The notes: a model not told the origin generated them from the letters alone. Counted from the first letter of the stretch, positions 48,378 through 61,420 are shown. The stretch: 64,000 nucleotides of DNA from Liolophura sinensis (GCF_032854445.1 NC_088295.1:71206028-71270027), one strand, 5' to 3'. Translations and numbers: made by a program.

Positions 48378-49475
48378 ATGGCGCATGACGAAATGTCTTT
48401 AGTACACAATCGAGATGACATGGCTTATGTCAATGGCCCAGGCGGATCTGCGGAACCTGAGGAGTATCAGGAATTCTACGAGACAGCTAAAATCGTGACA
48501 GGTCTATTCTGTTACCCCATTGTGTGTCTTGTGGGCTTGTCCGGGAACATCCTTACACTCGTTGTTCTCTGTCAGCGGAACATGGCAACCACTACCAACA
48601 CATTTCTCACAGCTCTCGCCGTGGCTGACACCATCAAACTTCTCAATGACGTGCTTTACTTCGGAGTGACGCTTCTGGAGAAATTGGATCCGGAGAAAGG
48701 AAAAGAGACTCTGGCGCACCTGTATCCCTTCGCTCATTACGTGTTCAACATGTCGGTATGTGTGAGCGCCTGGCTGACGGTTTCTGTAGCTGTCGAACGT
48801 TACATTTACGTTTGTCATCCTGTGCGCGCGAGAGAGATCTGTACGATAGACCGTGCCCGGAAAACCAGTCTGTGCGTGTTCACGTTCATGGTTCTTGTCA
48901 GTCTGCCATCAGCTTTAAGATACGAAACAGTTGTTGAGCTGGATCCTGACACCAATCAAACCACCTACAACGTTCAGCCTAGCTACATTGGTGTTTCGCA
49001 TTCGTATAAAGTGTACTTTTGGCTCCAGAACTTCCTACGATCCGTGATACCTTTGCTTATTCTCATTTGCCTTAACACCTGCATAATTCTTAGCCTGCGG
49101 CAGACTCGCGTTCAGGGCCGAGCCGTGTCGGGTAGAAATCGAATCACGTGGATGCTCATCGCCATTGTCTTTGTGTTTCTTATCTGTATCACGCCGGACG
49201 CCATCATGTCCATGTTTTTCGGCTTCGGTTACTACGAAGACACGAACTTGGTGAAAGGAGTTCGAGAAATAACGGATTTACTCATACAAGTGAATTCTGC
49301 TGTGAATTTCATTATCTACTGTTCCATGAGCAGGGCGTTTAGAGACACGTTCATGGTGATGTTCTGCTGCCGACCTTTACCAATCAGTACTTTTCACACC
49401 GAATATCAAAGCACAATGCGATCATCTGTGCGAAGACCCATAGTAAGGGCAAACAATGATGGTGCTTTTGTGTAA
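48378..49475 (+). CDS. Class A (rhodopsin-like) peptide-type GPCR, orphan
   Basis: A complete 365-residue seven-helix receptor in one coding exon. The start ATG has a favourable context (aacaATGg) just after a splice acceptor. Helices by eye: 1 at 38-65 (GN at 56-57), 2 at 74-97 (LAVAD, Asp84), 3 at 115-142 ending ERY, 4 at 162-182, 5 at 219-240 with Pro225, 6 at 256-280 with Pro273, 7 at 298-318. Cys330 and Cys331 after helix 8 suit palmitoylation. A sequon is at Asn193 in extracellular loop 2. Departures from the family: the helix 7 NPxxY reads NFIIY, and neither Cys at the top of helix 3 nor any Cys in loop 2 is present, so the canonical disulfide is missing. General resemblance is to invertebrate FMRFamide- and sex-peptide-receptor-like proteins. 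The ligand is not predicted. It would signal at the plasma membrane through G proteins. Confidence 0.93.
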   Translation: MAHDEMSLVHNRDDMAYVNGPGGSAEPEEYQEFYETAKIVTGLFCYPIVCLVGLSGNILTLVVLCQRNMATTTNTFLTALAVADTIKLLNDVLYFGVTLLEKLDPEKGKETLAHLYPFAHYVFNMSVCVSAWLTVSVAVERYIYVCHPVRAREICTIDRARKTSLCVFTFMVLVSLPSALRYETVVELDPDTNQTTYNVQPSYIGVSHSYKVYFWLQNFLRSVIPLLILICLNTCIILSLRQTRVQGRAVSGRNRITWMLIAIVFVFLICITPDAIMSMFFGFGYYEDTNLVKGVREITDLLIQVNSAVNFIIYCSMSRAFRDTFMVMFCCRPLPISTFHTEYQSTMRSSVRRPIVRANNDGAFV

Positions 49476-49548
49476 GCATCTATGTACATATTTATTCCAG
49501 ATCAGTTTTGGAGCTACAACGGTGACAAATGTGAAACACCCGGTATTT

Positions 49549-49554
49549 AATAAA
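49549..49554 (+). other. Poly(A) signal AATAAA for the GPCR
   Basis: AATAAA lies 74 bases after the GPCR stop codon (taa, 49473-49475), a usual position for a short 3' UTR. Other AATAAA words exist in this AT-rich DNA, so this is only the nearest candidate. Confidence 0.4.
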
Positions 49555-49559
49555 CAGGC

Positions 49560-51418
49560 CAATTCTTCGGCCCAACGAAGACTATTGTATATTAACATTG
49601 TGTTGATGACATTAAATTATACGTGTCCACATAAAGCTCCCGTGAATATGTGTAACTAGGAAGCATGATCTCCAGATCTAACTAAGCACATGACAAAGGC
49701 GTGAGAATTTTATAAACGTGTCGGAAATTGAGCTTCACCAGAAAAGTAAACTGATCTTATACCGATTTGTTTCCTCGGTCAGCAAATGTGACCGTCACTG
49801 AGTCTGAGTCTACCCCAGTTAAACTTTGGATGTGGCTTACTGGATCAGTTTTCTCTGATAATAACAATATAAGGTTTACTGACACTATATATTTCCGTAT
49901 TCTGTCACTGAGTAACCATTTAACGAATTTTATCAGTTAAGCTCAGAAGACCGATCTAGAGCCTAATCTCTTCACTGCTGTAGCCAATGTATTCACAACC
50001 CGGCGAACCAAAGGAGTTGGAAGACACATATGAGGTTGTTCCAGGATATGGGAATATACACAATCCCACGTGACGATGCTGTCTAATGAAAAGCGGAGTA
50101 TTTTGTCTGATGCGAGATAAAGAAATTAGACTTGTTTATCAGCTCAGCAAAGATGAACCCCCACTTAAACCATTGCTTTAATTTTTACTAAATAATGCTC
50201 TCTTAAGACCACTTAATTTCTTTAATTAGTTTAAGACAGTATACTTGCGTTTACTTAGAGCAACGTTATAGGTATAGACAACAAGAACGTATGCATAATA
50301 AGCATTATCATTGCGCATCGGTACGCAGAAAAGGGAAATACAGAAGACAAAACAAATCACATGGCGATGTATGACTATGCCACAACATTGGGGACTTCCG
50401 CCACAGCCCATTGTCGCAAAAAAAAAAAAAACACTTAAATGCACAAAATTTGCAGAAATGCGTGTGACTGCCAAGGGCAACAATGATTTAGTAGGTAGAT
50501 GACTTTGGTTATATATGCTCAGAGACGGGTGCGCATGACATGCGCGCTCTACAATCAGATATACCCCTATTAAACGCATACTCGTAAAATACCATGTTCA
50601 CAGAGGACCGGTATGAAATTGTATTGCATACATGAAATTCATATCGTCAGTACATATTATAATTATCGACATCTTAAAATGTCTTTTGTGTGTTTTATAG
50701 CCAGCTAGCTGCAACAAACCGGTAAACTTTTAATCTTCTTATTGTATCATTAGAGATCCCTTAAAGATTAAGAAAAACTATAACATTTAATTACCATGAA
50801 TAGCTGGAATCCATTATTCTTCCCAAATGCTAATCCGATAAACAAATTTTTAACATACTGACTACTAATCTCTTTATGTTTGTGTTTTATTTGATAATTT
50901 TGTGTCAATTTTCGTCTGATTTTGAAATATTTGAAACAATAGATGTCAGGGAAAAGTACATTTAATAGTAAAAATCTCATCACGAAAGAAAGATTCATAA
51001 TGTAGCTGTCTGCGAAGATTGCATATCTGTCATATTTTAGCGACTGTTGATAAATTAATGCAGGTATAAACCTGTGCTATTGTTCTTGGGGACAATGGGG
51101 AGAAATGCGATATTATCGGCTCTTACCGGTTCTGATTTTTATGCGACAATTGCTTCCACTGTGAAATTAAACCTTCAGAAATGGGTCCCTCCTGTGTCGA
51201 TATTTCGCAGGTTTGCATTAAATGCGGCATTTGCTCCGATAAAATATTTCAAGTAACTTCATTAGATAGGACTGGATGTCATCTTCCAGTCGTACTTTAG
51301 CCAACTTGGCGTGGTGGACGGAAGTCCTTCATGACGCCATAACAAAATCTCGATATTAACCCGCATTAACACAATGCAACACTGCAATTTTCATTAGCCT
51401 CAAGAACTGCTATTGATG
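49560..51418. other. Intergenic, no gene seen
   Basis: AT-rich, with an A run at 50419-50431. No exon or repeat of note. Confidence 0.45.
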
Positions 51419-52222
51419 TTTTTCGGGTCACCGCTGGCTACATCAGCACATTCTGAGGTAGCAAACTCAGTTTTCGGGTCAGTGCTGGCTACAAGACCAC
51501 ATCCTGAGGCATCACACTCAGTTTTCGGGTCATTCCTGGTTACATTAGCACACCCTAAGGTATCATACACAGCTTTCGGGTCAGTCCTGGTTACATGAGC
51601 ACACCTCGAGGTAGCTACTCAGCTTTCGGGTCAGTCCTGGTTACATGAGCACACCCCGAGGTACCATACTCCGTTTTCGGGTCAGTCCTGGTTACACGAG
51701 CACATCCTGTGGTAGCACACTCAGTTTTCGGGTCAGTGCTGGCTACAAGAGCACATCCTGAGGTATCACACTCAGTCTTCGGGTCAGTGCTGGCTACACG
51801 AGCACATCTGAGGTATCACACTCAGTCTTCGGGTCAGTGCTGGCTACACGAGCACATTCTGAGGTATCACACTCAGTTTTCGGGTCAGTCCTGGTTACAT
51901 GAGCACATCCTGTGGTAGCACACTCAGTTTTCAGATCAGTGCTTGCTACATGAGCACATTCTGACGTATCACACTCAGTCCTCGGGTCAGTGCTTGCTAC
52001 ATGGGCACATTCTGAGGTATCACACTCAGTTTTCGGGTCAGTCCTAGTTTACACGAGCACATCCTGAGTATCACACTCAGTCTTCGGGTCAGTCCTAGTT
52101 ACACGAGCACATCCTGAGGTAGCACACTCAGTTTTCGGGTCAGTCCTGGTTACTCGAGCACATCCTGAAGCATCATATTTGGATTTCGTGTTAATGCTGG
52201 ATATGTGAGCACATCCTGATAT
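51419..52222. repeat. 51-bp minisatellite, 16 copies
   Basis: The unit is close to ttttcgggtcagtgctggct acaagagcacatcctgaggt atcacactcag. I count 16 units. They fall into two variant classes (gtgctggcta and tcctggttac). The period is 17 codons, so short open frames with repeats such as HSVFGSVLATRAHPEVS appear, but single-base length changes break them and I do not call a gene. Confidence 0.9.
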
Positions 52223-52314
52223 GTTTTCACGAAGTGTTCGTAGCTGTTACCAAATCACATAAGTTCTGCTTACTTTAGATACAATGACAAAAACAACGAA
52301 GTTATACAATGGGT

Positions 52315-52352
52315 ACAGTACGACGTAAACATCAATCAAATAAATAAATATT
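52315..52352 (+). mobile_element. SINE family A 3' tail fragment
   Basis: tacagtacgacgtaaacatc aatcaaataaataaatat is the terminal part of family A. It lies about 90 bases after the 51-bp array. Confidence 0.65.
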
Positions 52353-54200
52353 ACAATGGTGGTTTGCAAGGCAAGAGATAAATTGTGTAAATCATATAGA
52401 CTGTAAATTACCCATTTTAGTGATAGATAAATTGCTTACATCAAAGCATACAGGAAGTAAGGAAAATTGTACTTTTTTAATTACAACTTAAAACCCCATG
52501 TAATTATGACAAAGGATTATCAGTGTGCCACGTTTTGAAGACTCAATTGAGGATGCATGTTATGTTAATAAAACATTGTCTCCTAATTTAAAGTAACTGC
52601 CATCAAGTTATGAAGCATAAAACATATAAATGTACAGTAGTACCTGTTTTAAGCATATACCATGTCACAAGTGACTCATCTTTTTTATATACTCTACTGC
52701 AATGACTGAGAGAAAACCAGGAAAGCCAGTCCAGGATTCAGTGCCCACAAGCGTTAAATATACAAAAAATTACCAAAAATATTCGTCGGCAATCATAATA
52801 TTTCACCTTGACACTTTGTATTATTTGAAAAGTTCAAGAACTGATCTACTGGCTGCCATTATTTGTAACAGAATAAGCTCGCCCTATCTAGTGTGACAAG
52901 GGCGGCCCAGTGTAAACCTCAGTAAAAAACCTCAGCTTTGAGATGGGCCTGTTGCAATGTTCAATGAGACACCGTCTTGATACAACAGAAATAAAGCTAA
53001 AAGAAGTAGTAAGCGCGTTAGACTGATTTATACACTTATTTATTTAAGGTTTAACGTTGCATTCAGCGTCATTTGACTTACAAGACGGCGTACAAGTTAA
53101 CAGGCCAGAGAAATCTGGTAGCGCTCTGAGAAAACTACCGCACATCGCGAGATACCTGACAAACCTGATGACAAACCTCCTGACAAACCTCCTGACTTAA
53201 TCCACAGAGTGCTCCAAATTGTATTACGTGTGACACAATAGACTAACATGGACTTCTTTGCCATTACCTTTAAGGATATCAAAACTCCTCTGAAAGGGAT
53301 ACAAATCGACACTGACTGGCTGACAGTGGACATAGCGTTTCCTCAAACCTTGATCAGGCTTGAATTAATCTGCCATACCTACAATCCAGCTAAGGACCGG
53401 GCATAGTCTGGACACACTCCAGCCAATCAGATTCAATTCTTTATCCCTTTAAACAAAACGTCACGTCCTGTCATGTGTATTGATATGTATATCAACATAT
53501 TCATCGAATTAAAATTTTCAAAACTTTCAAAATTTTGGGACATTCTGATATTCTTTTATGAATATCATTAAGACTACAAAAGATATTCAGCATTTGTGGG
53601 AGTTTTTTACTTTAGGTATTTAGCTACAGGTGTTCAACAGTTGAAAACTTTTCGTTGAAAAATAAGCGAGAAATAAAAGTATACTACCATATAACGGTCT
53701 CATAAACAGAAGGGGAGAAAGTGAGGACAATGTCTGGGGGAGCGTCATGACACAAATTTTTTGCTATGAATTCGTTTGTAATTAATTCAACCTCAATTCA
53801 AAATATCAGTGAATCAACCTAAATTACGTAAAAAGTTTACAAATTATAATGTACCATGAAAGCATAAATTGGTGTTTTATCTCAACAGTTCTGCGCCAAA
53901 CCCCCTGGAGTCTTTATTTTTAAACCCTCTCCCACTGCACCCCGGAGAGGTTAATAAGGCTGTTGTTTTAGTTAACATGTGTATGGCGTCCGCAATCTGC
54001 CTAAACAGAGGTTTACAACAGCAATGGTTTACAGCTTATAGACAGACGTTAACTGGAGAAAATAAACATTTTAGCAGAGGCATGTCTATTCATAGTATGT
54101 AACCCCCCTCAGTGAGTTCATACCTCTTATTAGAAAAATAGGAAAAAATCAAAGTGTGAAATAAACAAACTGGCCAAAATTTTCACAATTGATGGTTTCT
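52353..54200. other. Intergenic, minor repeats only
   Basis: It contains a decayed SINE-like piece (53036-53100: tatttaaggtttaacgttgc) and a short 12-base tandem (53152-53195: cctgatgacaaacctcctga). No gene recognised. Confidence 0.45.
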
Positions 54201-54204
54201 GTTA

Positions 54205-55015
54205 TTCGTAACTATCGTGCTGTGGCGTGCCACTTGTCTCCCGCTACCCACACATGATTAGCACGCTGCATACCACTTTTGCCCGATAACCACACATGAT
54301 TAGCACGCTACACACCACTTGTCTCCCGCTACCCACACATGATTAGCGCGCTACACACCACTTGTCTCCCGCTACCCACACATGATTAGCACGCGGCATA
54401 CCACTTTTCCCCGATAACCACACATAACCACCCAGACATTATTAGCACGCTACACACCATAATGTCTGGGTAGCGGGAGACAAGTGGTGTGTAGCGCGCT
54501 AATCATGTGTGGGTAGCGGGAGAATAGTGGTGTGTAGCGTGCTGTTGTCATCAGACTTGTCTCCCGCTACCCACACATGATTAGCGCGCTACACACCACT
54601 TCTCTCCCGCTACCCAGACATTATTAGCACGCTACACACCACTCCCCCCATCTACCCACACATGATTAGCACGCTACACACCACTTCTCTCCCGCTACCC
54701 AGACATTATTAGCACGCTACACACCACTCCCCCCATCTACCCACACATGATTAGCACGCTACACACCACTTCTCTCCCGGTACCCAGACATTATTAGCAC
54801 GCTACACACCACTCCCCCCATCTACCTACACATGATTGGCACGCTACACACCACTATTTCCCTGCTCTCTACACATGATTAGCACGCTGCACACCACTTT
54901 CCCCGCCACCCTCACACGATTAGCACACTAAACACCACTTTTCTTCCGTTACCTACACATGATTAGCACACTACACACCACTTTTCCCATCTGCCTACCA
55001 CATGATTTACAGGTT
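54205..55015. repeat. 43-bp minisatellite with internal inversion
   Basis: The unit is close to acttgtctcccgctacccac acatgattagcacgctacac acc. Between about 54600 and 54830 a dimer of two unit types (cccagacattattagcac and cccacacatgattagcac) repeats three times. 54460-54545 holds two units in reverse orientation. Diverged units trail on to about 55280. Confidence 0.9.
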
Positions 55016-55330
55016 ACATCGTAGGGTCCCTGCATTTTTGTGATTTGCACGCGGCATCACTTTGGCCTCATTAACTCCATATGACTTGCACGATGTGTTT
55101 ATTTACTCGTATATTTATGTGATTCGAACGCATGATAAAAAGCTGACAATACTGATCCAACTAGCTTTCCATAATTTTAACGGAGCATTCATTTTCGTAC
55201 CGCTAACTTTAAATGACGCGTACTCTCCGTTAACTTTACATGATTGTCACGCTACAGCACTTTTGTCCTGTTGAGTTTCCTGTTAGACAGCTTTACTTGC
55301 AACCATTACATCTGCACTGGCCGATGTGGT
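55016..55330. repeat. Decaying edge of the 43-bp array
   Basis: Scattered unit words (atgacttgcacgatgtg, acatgattgtcacgctacag, cacttttgtcc) recur with wide spacing. They suggest ancient monomers interrupted by other sequence. Confidence 0.45.
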
Positions 55331-55334
55331 CATC

Positions 55335-55567
55335 GTGCCAGGGCGGCGCAATGACCCAGAAACCTCTCACCAATCCAGTTGCTGTGAGTTCAAATTCAGG
55401 TCATACTGGCTTCCTATCTGGCAGTACGTGGAAATCTGTGAATAGTGGTGGGTTTCCACGGGCTCTGTTTCCTTCCACCATAATGTTGGCCGCCGTGGTA
55501 CAAGTAAAGTATTCTTTAGTACGGCATAAATCACCAATAAAATTAAATAAATAAATAAATAAATAAA
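55335..55567 (+). mobile_element. SINE family A, diverged copy
   Basis: From gcgcaatgacccagaaacct through ctgtgagttcaaattcaggt and accataatgttggccgccgt to a tail of (aaat)n. The first part of the head is missing. The tail (aaataaataaataaataaat) is long, as in younger copies, though the body is diverged. Confidence 0.8.
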
Positions 55568-58500
55568 GAAATTTACATGAGCAGCATTTGCTACATCACT
55601 TTGTTTCCGTTTCATTTACATGGCGTGCACGTTTTTTTTTTAAATACAGCTTTTGTCTTGCTTTTACCTTTACATGAGTAAACTATACCACTTTTTTCTC
55701 GCTAATTTTAGCAGAGGTACAGACTACATGCACTCTTCTGGGGCTCCGCTATCATTACACGGGTAAACAATTGTTTAGCTTAAGCATCCCAGCTCACGCC
55801 TCGGTTGTTCTGCTTTTAGCTAATAAACAAACTGTTTATATAAACCAGCAACTTCCATGTGACAAGCGATAGTTCATCAAGCTAAAAACCTTATCAGCTC
55901 GGCTTCCACGTAAGTACATCGGCTTTTCCTCTGAAATAACAACGTAACCCCTCTGTGAATCGTCCAATCCCGTGAGTGGTAATTCTGCAAGAGGCGTAAC
56001 ACATTACCCCCAAAAATTGGAAGAGGAATCCATGGGAGCGTGACACCATCCTTGGTTCGATTAGCTGTATGGTTGGACAGTGTGTTCAGTTGATAAACAG
56101 CTGCAGTCATAACACGTATTGACAGGACAAGTCTGCTGGGCTGTTGGCGTTAATAAATTTGTCAGTGGAAGACGTTTGCCAAATTGCGCTCTCCTAATTC
56201 AATCAGGGTTTTGTTTAAACACGACCCCATGGTAATTGGTTCTGGTAAAACAGTGGCCGACTTCCAGTGGTAGCTTACTGTCCTTCGTCAAGCTTTTCGT
56301 ACGGCTGATACTAGATAATCCATTACAGGGTTTAACTTGAGCGGGTGGCAAACTTCAGCAGTGGCTGGCAGTAAGTGTCACTTTATACGGTACATCTTCA
56401 TGTACAAGTATTAAAATGAGGAATCATAATGCCCTTTTTTAAAACGTGTAGGTTATAGGAAATAGATCCCAGGTATTGACTGTTCGTTTGACTGGGTGCA
56501 ACGTCACTTTTAAGCAAATATTTGGGGTCATTTAACGACGGTGTCCATTGTAGTAGACAGTGACCCAAGCCCATATTCTTATAGTTCTGCCTTACCAGAC
56601 ACAAAGGGGCCAGACATAGCGCCCCCCTTCCTCCACGGTAAAGTTATAGTTACACCGATTGGCTTATTCCACTTAGAATGAGCACCAAGGCAGGTGTTAT
56701 CAACTTGAAGTCTTACTTTTGATTAGAATCGGAAAAGAATTTCTTATTAAAAAGTCACAGGTATGACTCGACTGGGAATTGAACCCCGAACAAACTGCTT
56801 TCAAATCTAAGTATGAAAACAGTGGTATACCATCCGTCAACAAAAGTGGACGTTCCGGGTCAAAAATCGCAAAACCAATTTCCAAAGCAGCATTCAACAC
56901 AAACCACAAAAGAACTAAGAAGGTATATGAAGTACGAAATTAGGACGACTTCCTGAAAAGATAAACAGACAACAGTTTCTTATGACAATGGAAAGACGCA
57001 CACGAGTTCTAGGAAAAGGAATTAAATCAATACCCAAAATCGTGTACCGTAGTATACACAATACCGTCATATTAAGGCAGGAGTAGAGTCGATCTTTTCA
57101 GTTTCGTTTGAAATGATCGCAACGTTTCGCATTTACCATTATGATTATATCTTCATTATTTGTTGTCAATAGCAGGTGCACGTTGTGACTGCTTCTTAAA
57201 GTCGAGGAGTTCAGACCTTCAAAATGGCGGGGTTCATTATATGCACATTGTTCAAGTCTTATGCTCGGTACCTAAACATGTAACCCATGCAAAGTTTTTA
57301 GATATTAACCTGTTCTTTTTTCAAGTACAAGGCTTGCATTATTATTATTCCATTACTTGTAGTTCACGGTACAGCGATCGGTGTCCTCTCTGGAGAAAAA
57401 CACATGTTTTATTATTGATAATGTTTTCTTATCCTTCCATCAGCAATTTAATACAAATGGTTCAGATTATGCAATGAACGAACAGGCTCGGTCAGTGTAT
57501 TATGGAATCGTTACGCCTGACAAGTGAATACACTAAAATATATTCTGGTGGCTGGAAAGGTTTCAGTGTTCCTGGTCTTTGCAGACACTAATCAAGCCCC
57601 ATCCACGCTGATGGATAACTTCAGTGATAAATATATGGCCGTATAGTGTTGTCGTATTGCAGGTATCTTCTGTCTACATAGATTAGACAAGTGAAACGTC
57701 CCAGTGGCTTGTGATGTTGAACTGTTCAGCTTCCTTGCATGGGAAGCGCGACTCGGACAGCCTCTAGGCCGGCCACTTGTATAACGTTTGATCAATAAAG
57801 AGACCTTAAAGCGTCCATTACTGGATCAGGTTCCCAGTAAGCAGACCTTGAGATTGAGCTCTACAGCACCTAGCAGCCCTAGAAATGGTTAGTGTTCATC
57901 AGTTTACTCATCCGCCCATCTACAACACTTAGCAGTTGTGCCGTGACACGATCGTTTGTTTGCCAAAGTCTCAGGCTAAAGTGGCATTTGATACGGTATG
58001 CTTTCCTCCAAGATAATTGCACATCGCTGCGAAAGGGCACGAATATATGCAACTTTATCACCGCTATCTCCCTCGCCAAGCTCATTTTGTTTATCGCTGT
58101 CAGCCGAATTCAGTACTGTATGTCAAATATTGTCGAAGGCGGGAGTTCAAATATCCTTCAGTGCAATGCCTTATTATGCAGTGTAGAAGTTCAAGCATCA
58201 TGCAACCTGTCCTTCAATGTGAGGGACAAGTCTTTTTTTTATAATCACTATCGATTCGGATATAAGCGTTAACAAAGAAATGGAGGACCGAAGGCTGTAA
58301 TCCATGTATTCTGGTAGTTCGTTAGGTTCTTCGTTCCTTAGCAACAAACATTGGCCTATCCCACGCCTTTGTGAATGTTTGCCCAAGTCTTAAGATAGAA
58401 ATGAGGGAGTAATTATCCATTGCTGTTTCTAATGAGTGTTTGAAAAATACTTTAAATTAGGTTGGCAAAATTCCAATTCCATTAAGTTGGACCATAATAA

Positions 58501-60615
58501 CACTCGTAATGACGCCTCGGAGAGCAGCATGGTGACATAGATATCAGTTGGTATATAGACAAAGCGTTTATATGGACACGGGTGTAGTTTGGGACGGACT
58601 GAAGCAGTCAAACTAATTTGAGTAAAATAAGAAATAAACTCATTGCTCACTCAGCGATATGAGATTTCCCCAGCGGCGACGGTTATATAAAATATTCACT
58701 ATTATTTAATCGCCCTTATAACAACATTCAGTCATTTTTATCTCATGAACTACAACTAAAACTAGAGAGACCATTATTGGCCTTAAATTGAAGAGAAATA
58801 TTGTAGACAAATCTCTTGTATAAGCTTGTACAAATATTTTCCAATCCGCGCCATAACTCAATATTTGACCGCGTAACGTCTAATGTTGGGCTCACGTTGA
58901 CAGAATGAATGATGTCCTGACGCAAAAACTCACCGCGCCTTATGGCAGGGACTCTGGCAGGTCAATACTTGACACTGCTGAGGGCAAACGACGCCACCTT
59001 AAATTAACAATCAAGAAACACTCGGTGAACATAATGTCCCGTATATAGCGAATGAACTTCGGGGCAAATCAATAATCAGTAGTGTTAAGAAACAATGGCA
59101 GCGTACACGGCGTGAGAGGTTTTTTAGTTGGGGTTATGGTTAAACCTCAAAAAGTCAGGAAGTAATGACGGAAAAATGAAAGATGCACCAACTGGTACGT
59201 TGACTCTTTCGGGTTGATAAGGGTTGGGTCGGGCTAATAGCATACATGTATAACTGTATGAGGAAATAGAAGAATTTCTGGTGGAAACGTTGTCAGCATG
59301 TACTGTGACATGGCGTTTGACTAAGGCCACGTTGCAAAATTTCTCGGCACTGTGACTAGTCTGGTACTAAAAACACCGGCTTAATTGGCATTTGGTGATT
59401 GGCATCCAGTGACTGGTATTCTTGGACTAAATGTTCATAAACTGAGGTTTAGCATCTCGCGATCATCTTTACTGTTAAAGTCTTTAGGTAACTGCGAAAA
59501 GTTTGCTGACATGGTGGACAACATGATGTAAGACAAACATTTGCTATCCCGCTTATACATCCACACATGTCCACACATGTCCACACATGACCACACAATT
59601 CTCAAAAGCAGTGGTACTTTTACCACCTCAAGTGTTCATTCATCATAAAGTCCTATTCATCTGATGTTACTGAGTACTGCTCTGCTGGTAGCACCCTTTA
59701 CCAGCTAACTATATGTAGTTTTCGCGATATTTCATTGGCCAAGATATCCAATATGTATTTGCTCACCTAAATGTCGTATTACATTAATTGTAATTGTACC
59801 AATTGTCAACTTCCGCAATACGTTGGTTTTATCTTGTACATTCATAATTTCAAGAACCCATCTGGTTGTAACTTGTCTTGTTGAATGTAATCAATGGCTA
59901 CGCAGCAATCGTGGTATACTGCTTTAAATGATCTCATCCTTTCAGTACGGTGATTATATTTAACACAGAAAGAAGAAGTAGGCGCATGCAAGTTATCGAT
60001 TAGATATCATCCAGAACAGACAGAAAGCTGACGGCGAGAATCTCACACTGTTTGCTACTGGCTAAAAGAATAAAACCGTCTTCATCAATTTGACAGCTTT
60101 CGTCGCTTTCATTAAAAATTCTATACACTTGGTGCAATATGTCAATTAGTCTCTGCTAGATGTTATTTGAAAGTGCTAACGAAAATTTTCTCCAGGATTC
60201 TTCCATTTACTATAAACATGTGCTGAGTTTGATTGAAAAAGTGCTACCGGATAAGGCAAAAAAGATATGACAATAACAAAGTTTTTACACGATCTACTCA
60301 CAGACTGTTGACAAAAGTGATCATTAATGTACATGAAGTTCATAAACCCCAAGTTAGATCTGATGCAGATTACTTGACATAACATAACAAAGTTAAGTGA
60401 AAACATTCCAGGGTTTGAGTAGAACTGTACCCAAAAAATGTTCACAACATCAACGAAAGGCAACAATTGCACTGGATCTATGTGTCGCTTGGCTCTTCAA
60501 ATGTGATCATGTTATACCGCTTGACGGTGCAGAAAGTAAACCATTTATGACTGTAACCGAATATACATTCCATGGTTAACAATGGGCAGAGTATACAAAA
60601 AGTTGATTATTTCTA
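55568..60615. other. Intergenic, no gene seen
   Basis: About 5 kb with only short open frames, the longest (57892-58272, 126 codons, plus) without any recognised motif. A triple tccacacatg repeat lies at 59564-59596. Confidence 0.45.
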
Positions 60616-60666
60616 AAATCAGTTAATATCAAAACCAATCAATATCGCGTGTGGTCATCTCTTGCT

Positions 60667-61420
60667 TCAATGCATACAAACACTCTCCGACACACAGAAA
60701 CAGGTAGTTTCTCTGATGAGATGACGTGGGATTCGTTGCCATTCATCTTGGAGAGCGAACGCCAGTTCTTGGTTGGCTGCAAGGTGTGGCCGTTGTCTTA
60801 CTCGACGATCAATGATATCCCAAAGGTGTTGTATGGGGGACATATCTAAGAAACGTACAGGCCACGGCAAGAAGTTGACGTCGTTGGCGTCCAGGAAGTT
60901 CTGTACAACTCGAGCTGTATGGGGTCTGGCGTTGTCATGTTGGTACAGAACACCGAGTGGCTGCTGTTGAAGGCATGGCAGGACTACATGACGTAGAATT
61001 TCATCCACGTAACGTTGAACTGTAAGGTTCCCGTAGATGATGACCAGTGGTGTTCGTTCCTCTCCACAAATCCCACCCCACACCATCACACTGCCGCCAC
61101 CAAACGGTACCACCTCGTGGACGTATGATGCAGCCGTTCGTTCGCCTCTTCGACGGTAAACTCGCTGTCTGCCATCGGCTCGGAACAGACAGAAGCGGCT
61201 TTCATCCCTGAACACGTTGCCAATCACGTCGCTGCCAACGGCGTACAATTCGAGCCCATCGGAACCTATCCTGGACACGGTCTTCCGACTGACCCGGTGA
61301 CCTAAGGCATTGACTGACGATGGCGTTACTGTCAGGCCATCCATGGGTCACGTGATTTATCAACTTTCTTCGTTGTCTCAAAACAAATTTGTGTGGGCAT
61401 ATATGACGCTTGTCGCACAT
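60667..61420 (-). pseudogene. Tc1/mariner-family transposase remnant
   Basis: A 225-codon frame (61344-60667) carries the Tc1-like catalytic domain: DESRFCLFRADGRQRVYRRR, SVMVWGGI, QHDNARPHTAR and MSPIQHLWD. Spacing fits DD34E, with Asp47, Asp137 and position 172. Position 172 is Gln where catalytic Glu is expected (codon 60829-60831). Upstream, pieces of the helix-turn-helix linker (VSRKTV; WARIVRRWQRRDWQRV) lie in different frames, with a shift at about 61207-61217 just before DESRF and another near 61250-61290. The N-terminal DNA-binding part is not intact. Terminal inverted repeats were not identified. This is a dead copy. Confidence 0.88.

Noticed and set aside
51413-51918. Open frames inside the 51-bp minisatellite
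   Set aside because: Units with 50 or 52 bases break the frames, and the residue repeats follow from the DNA period.
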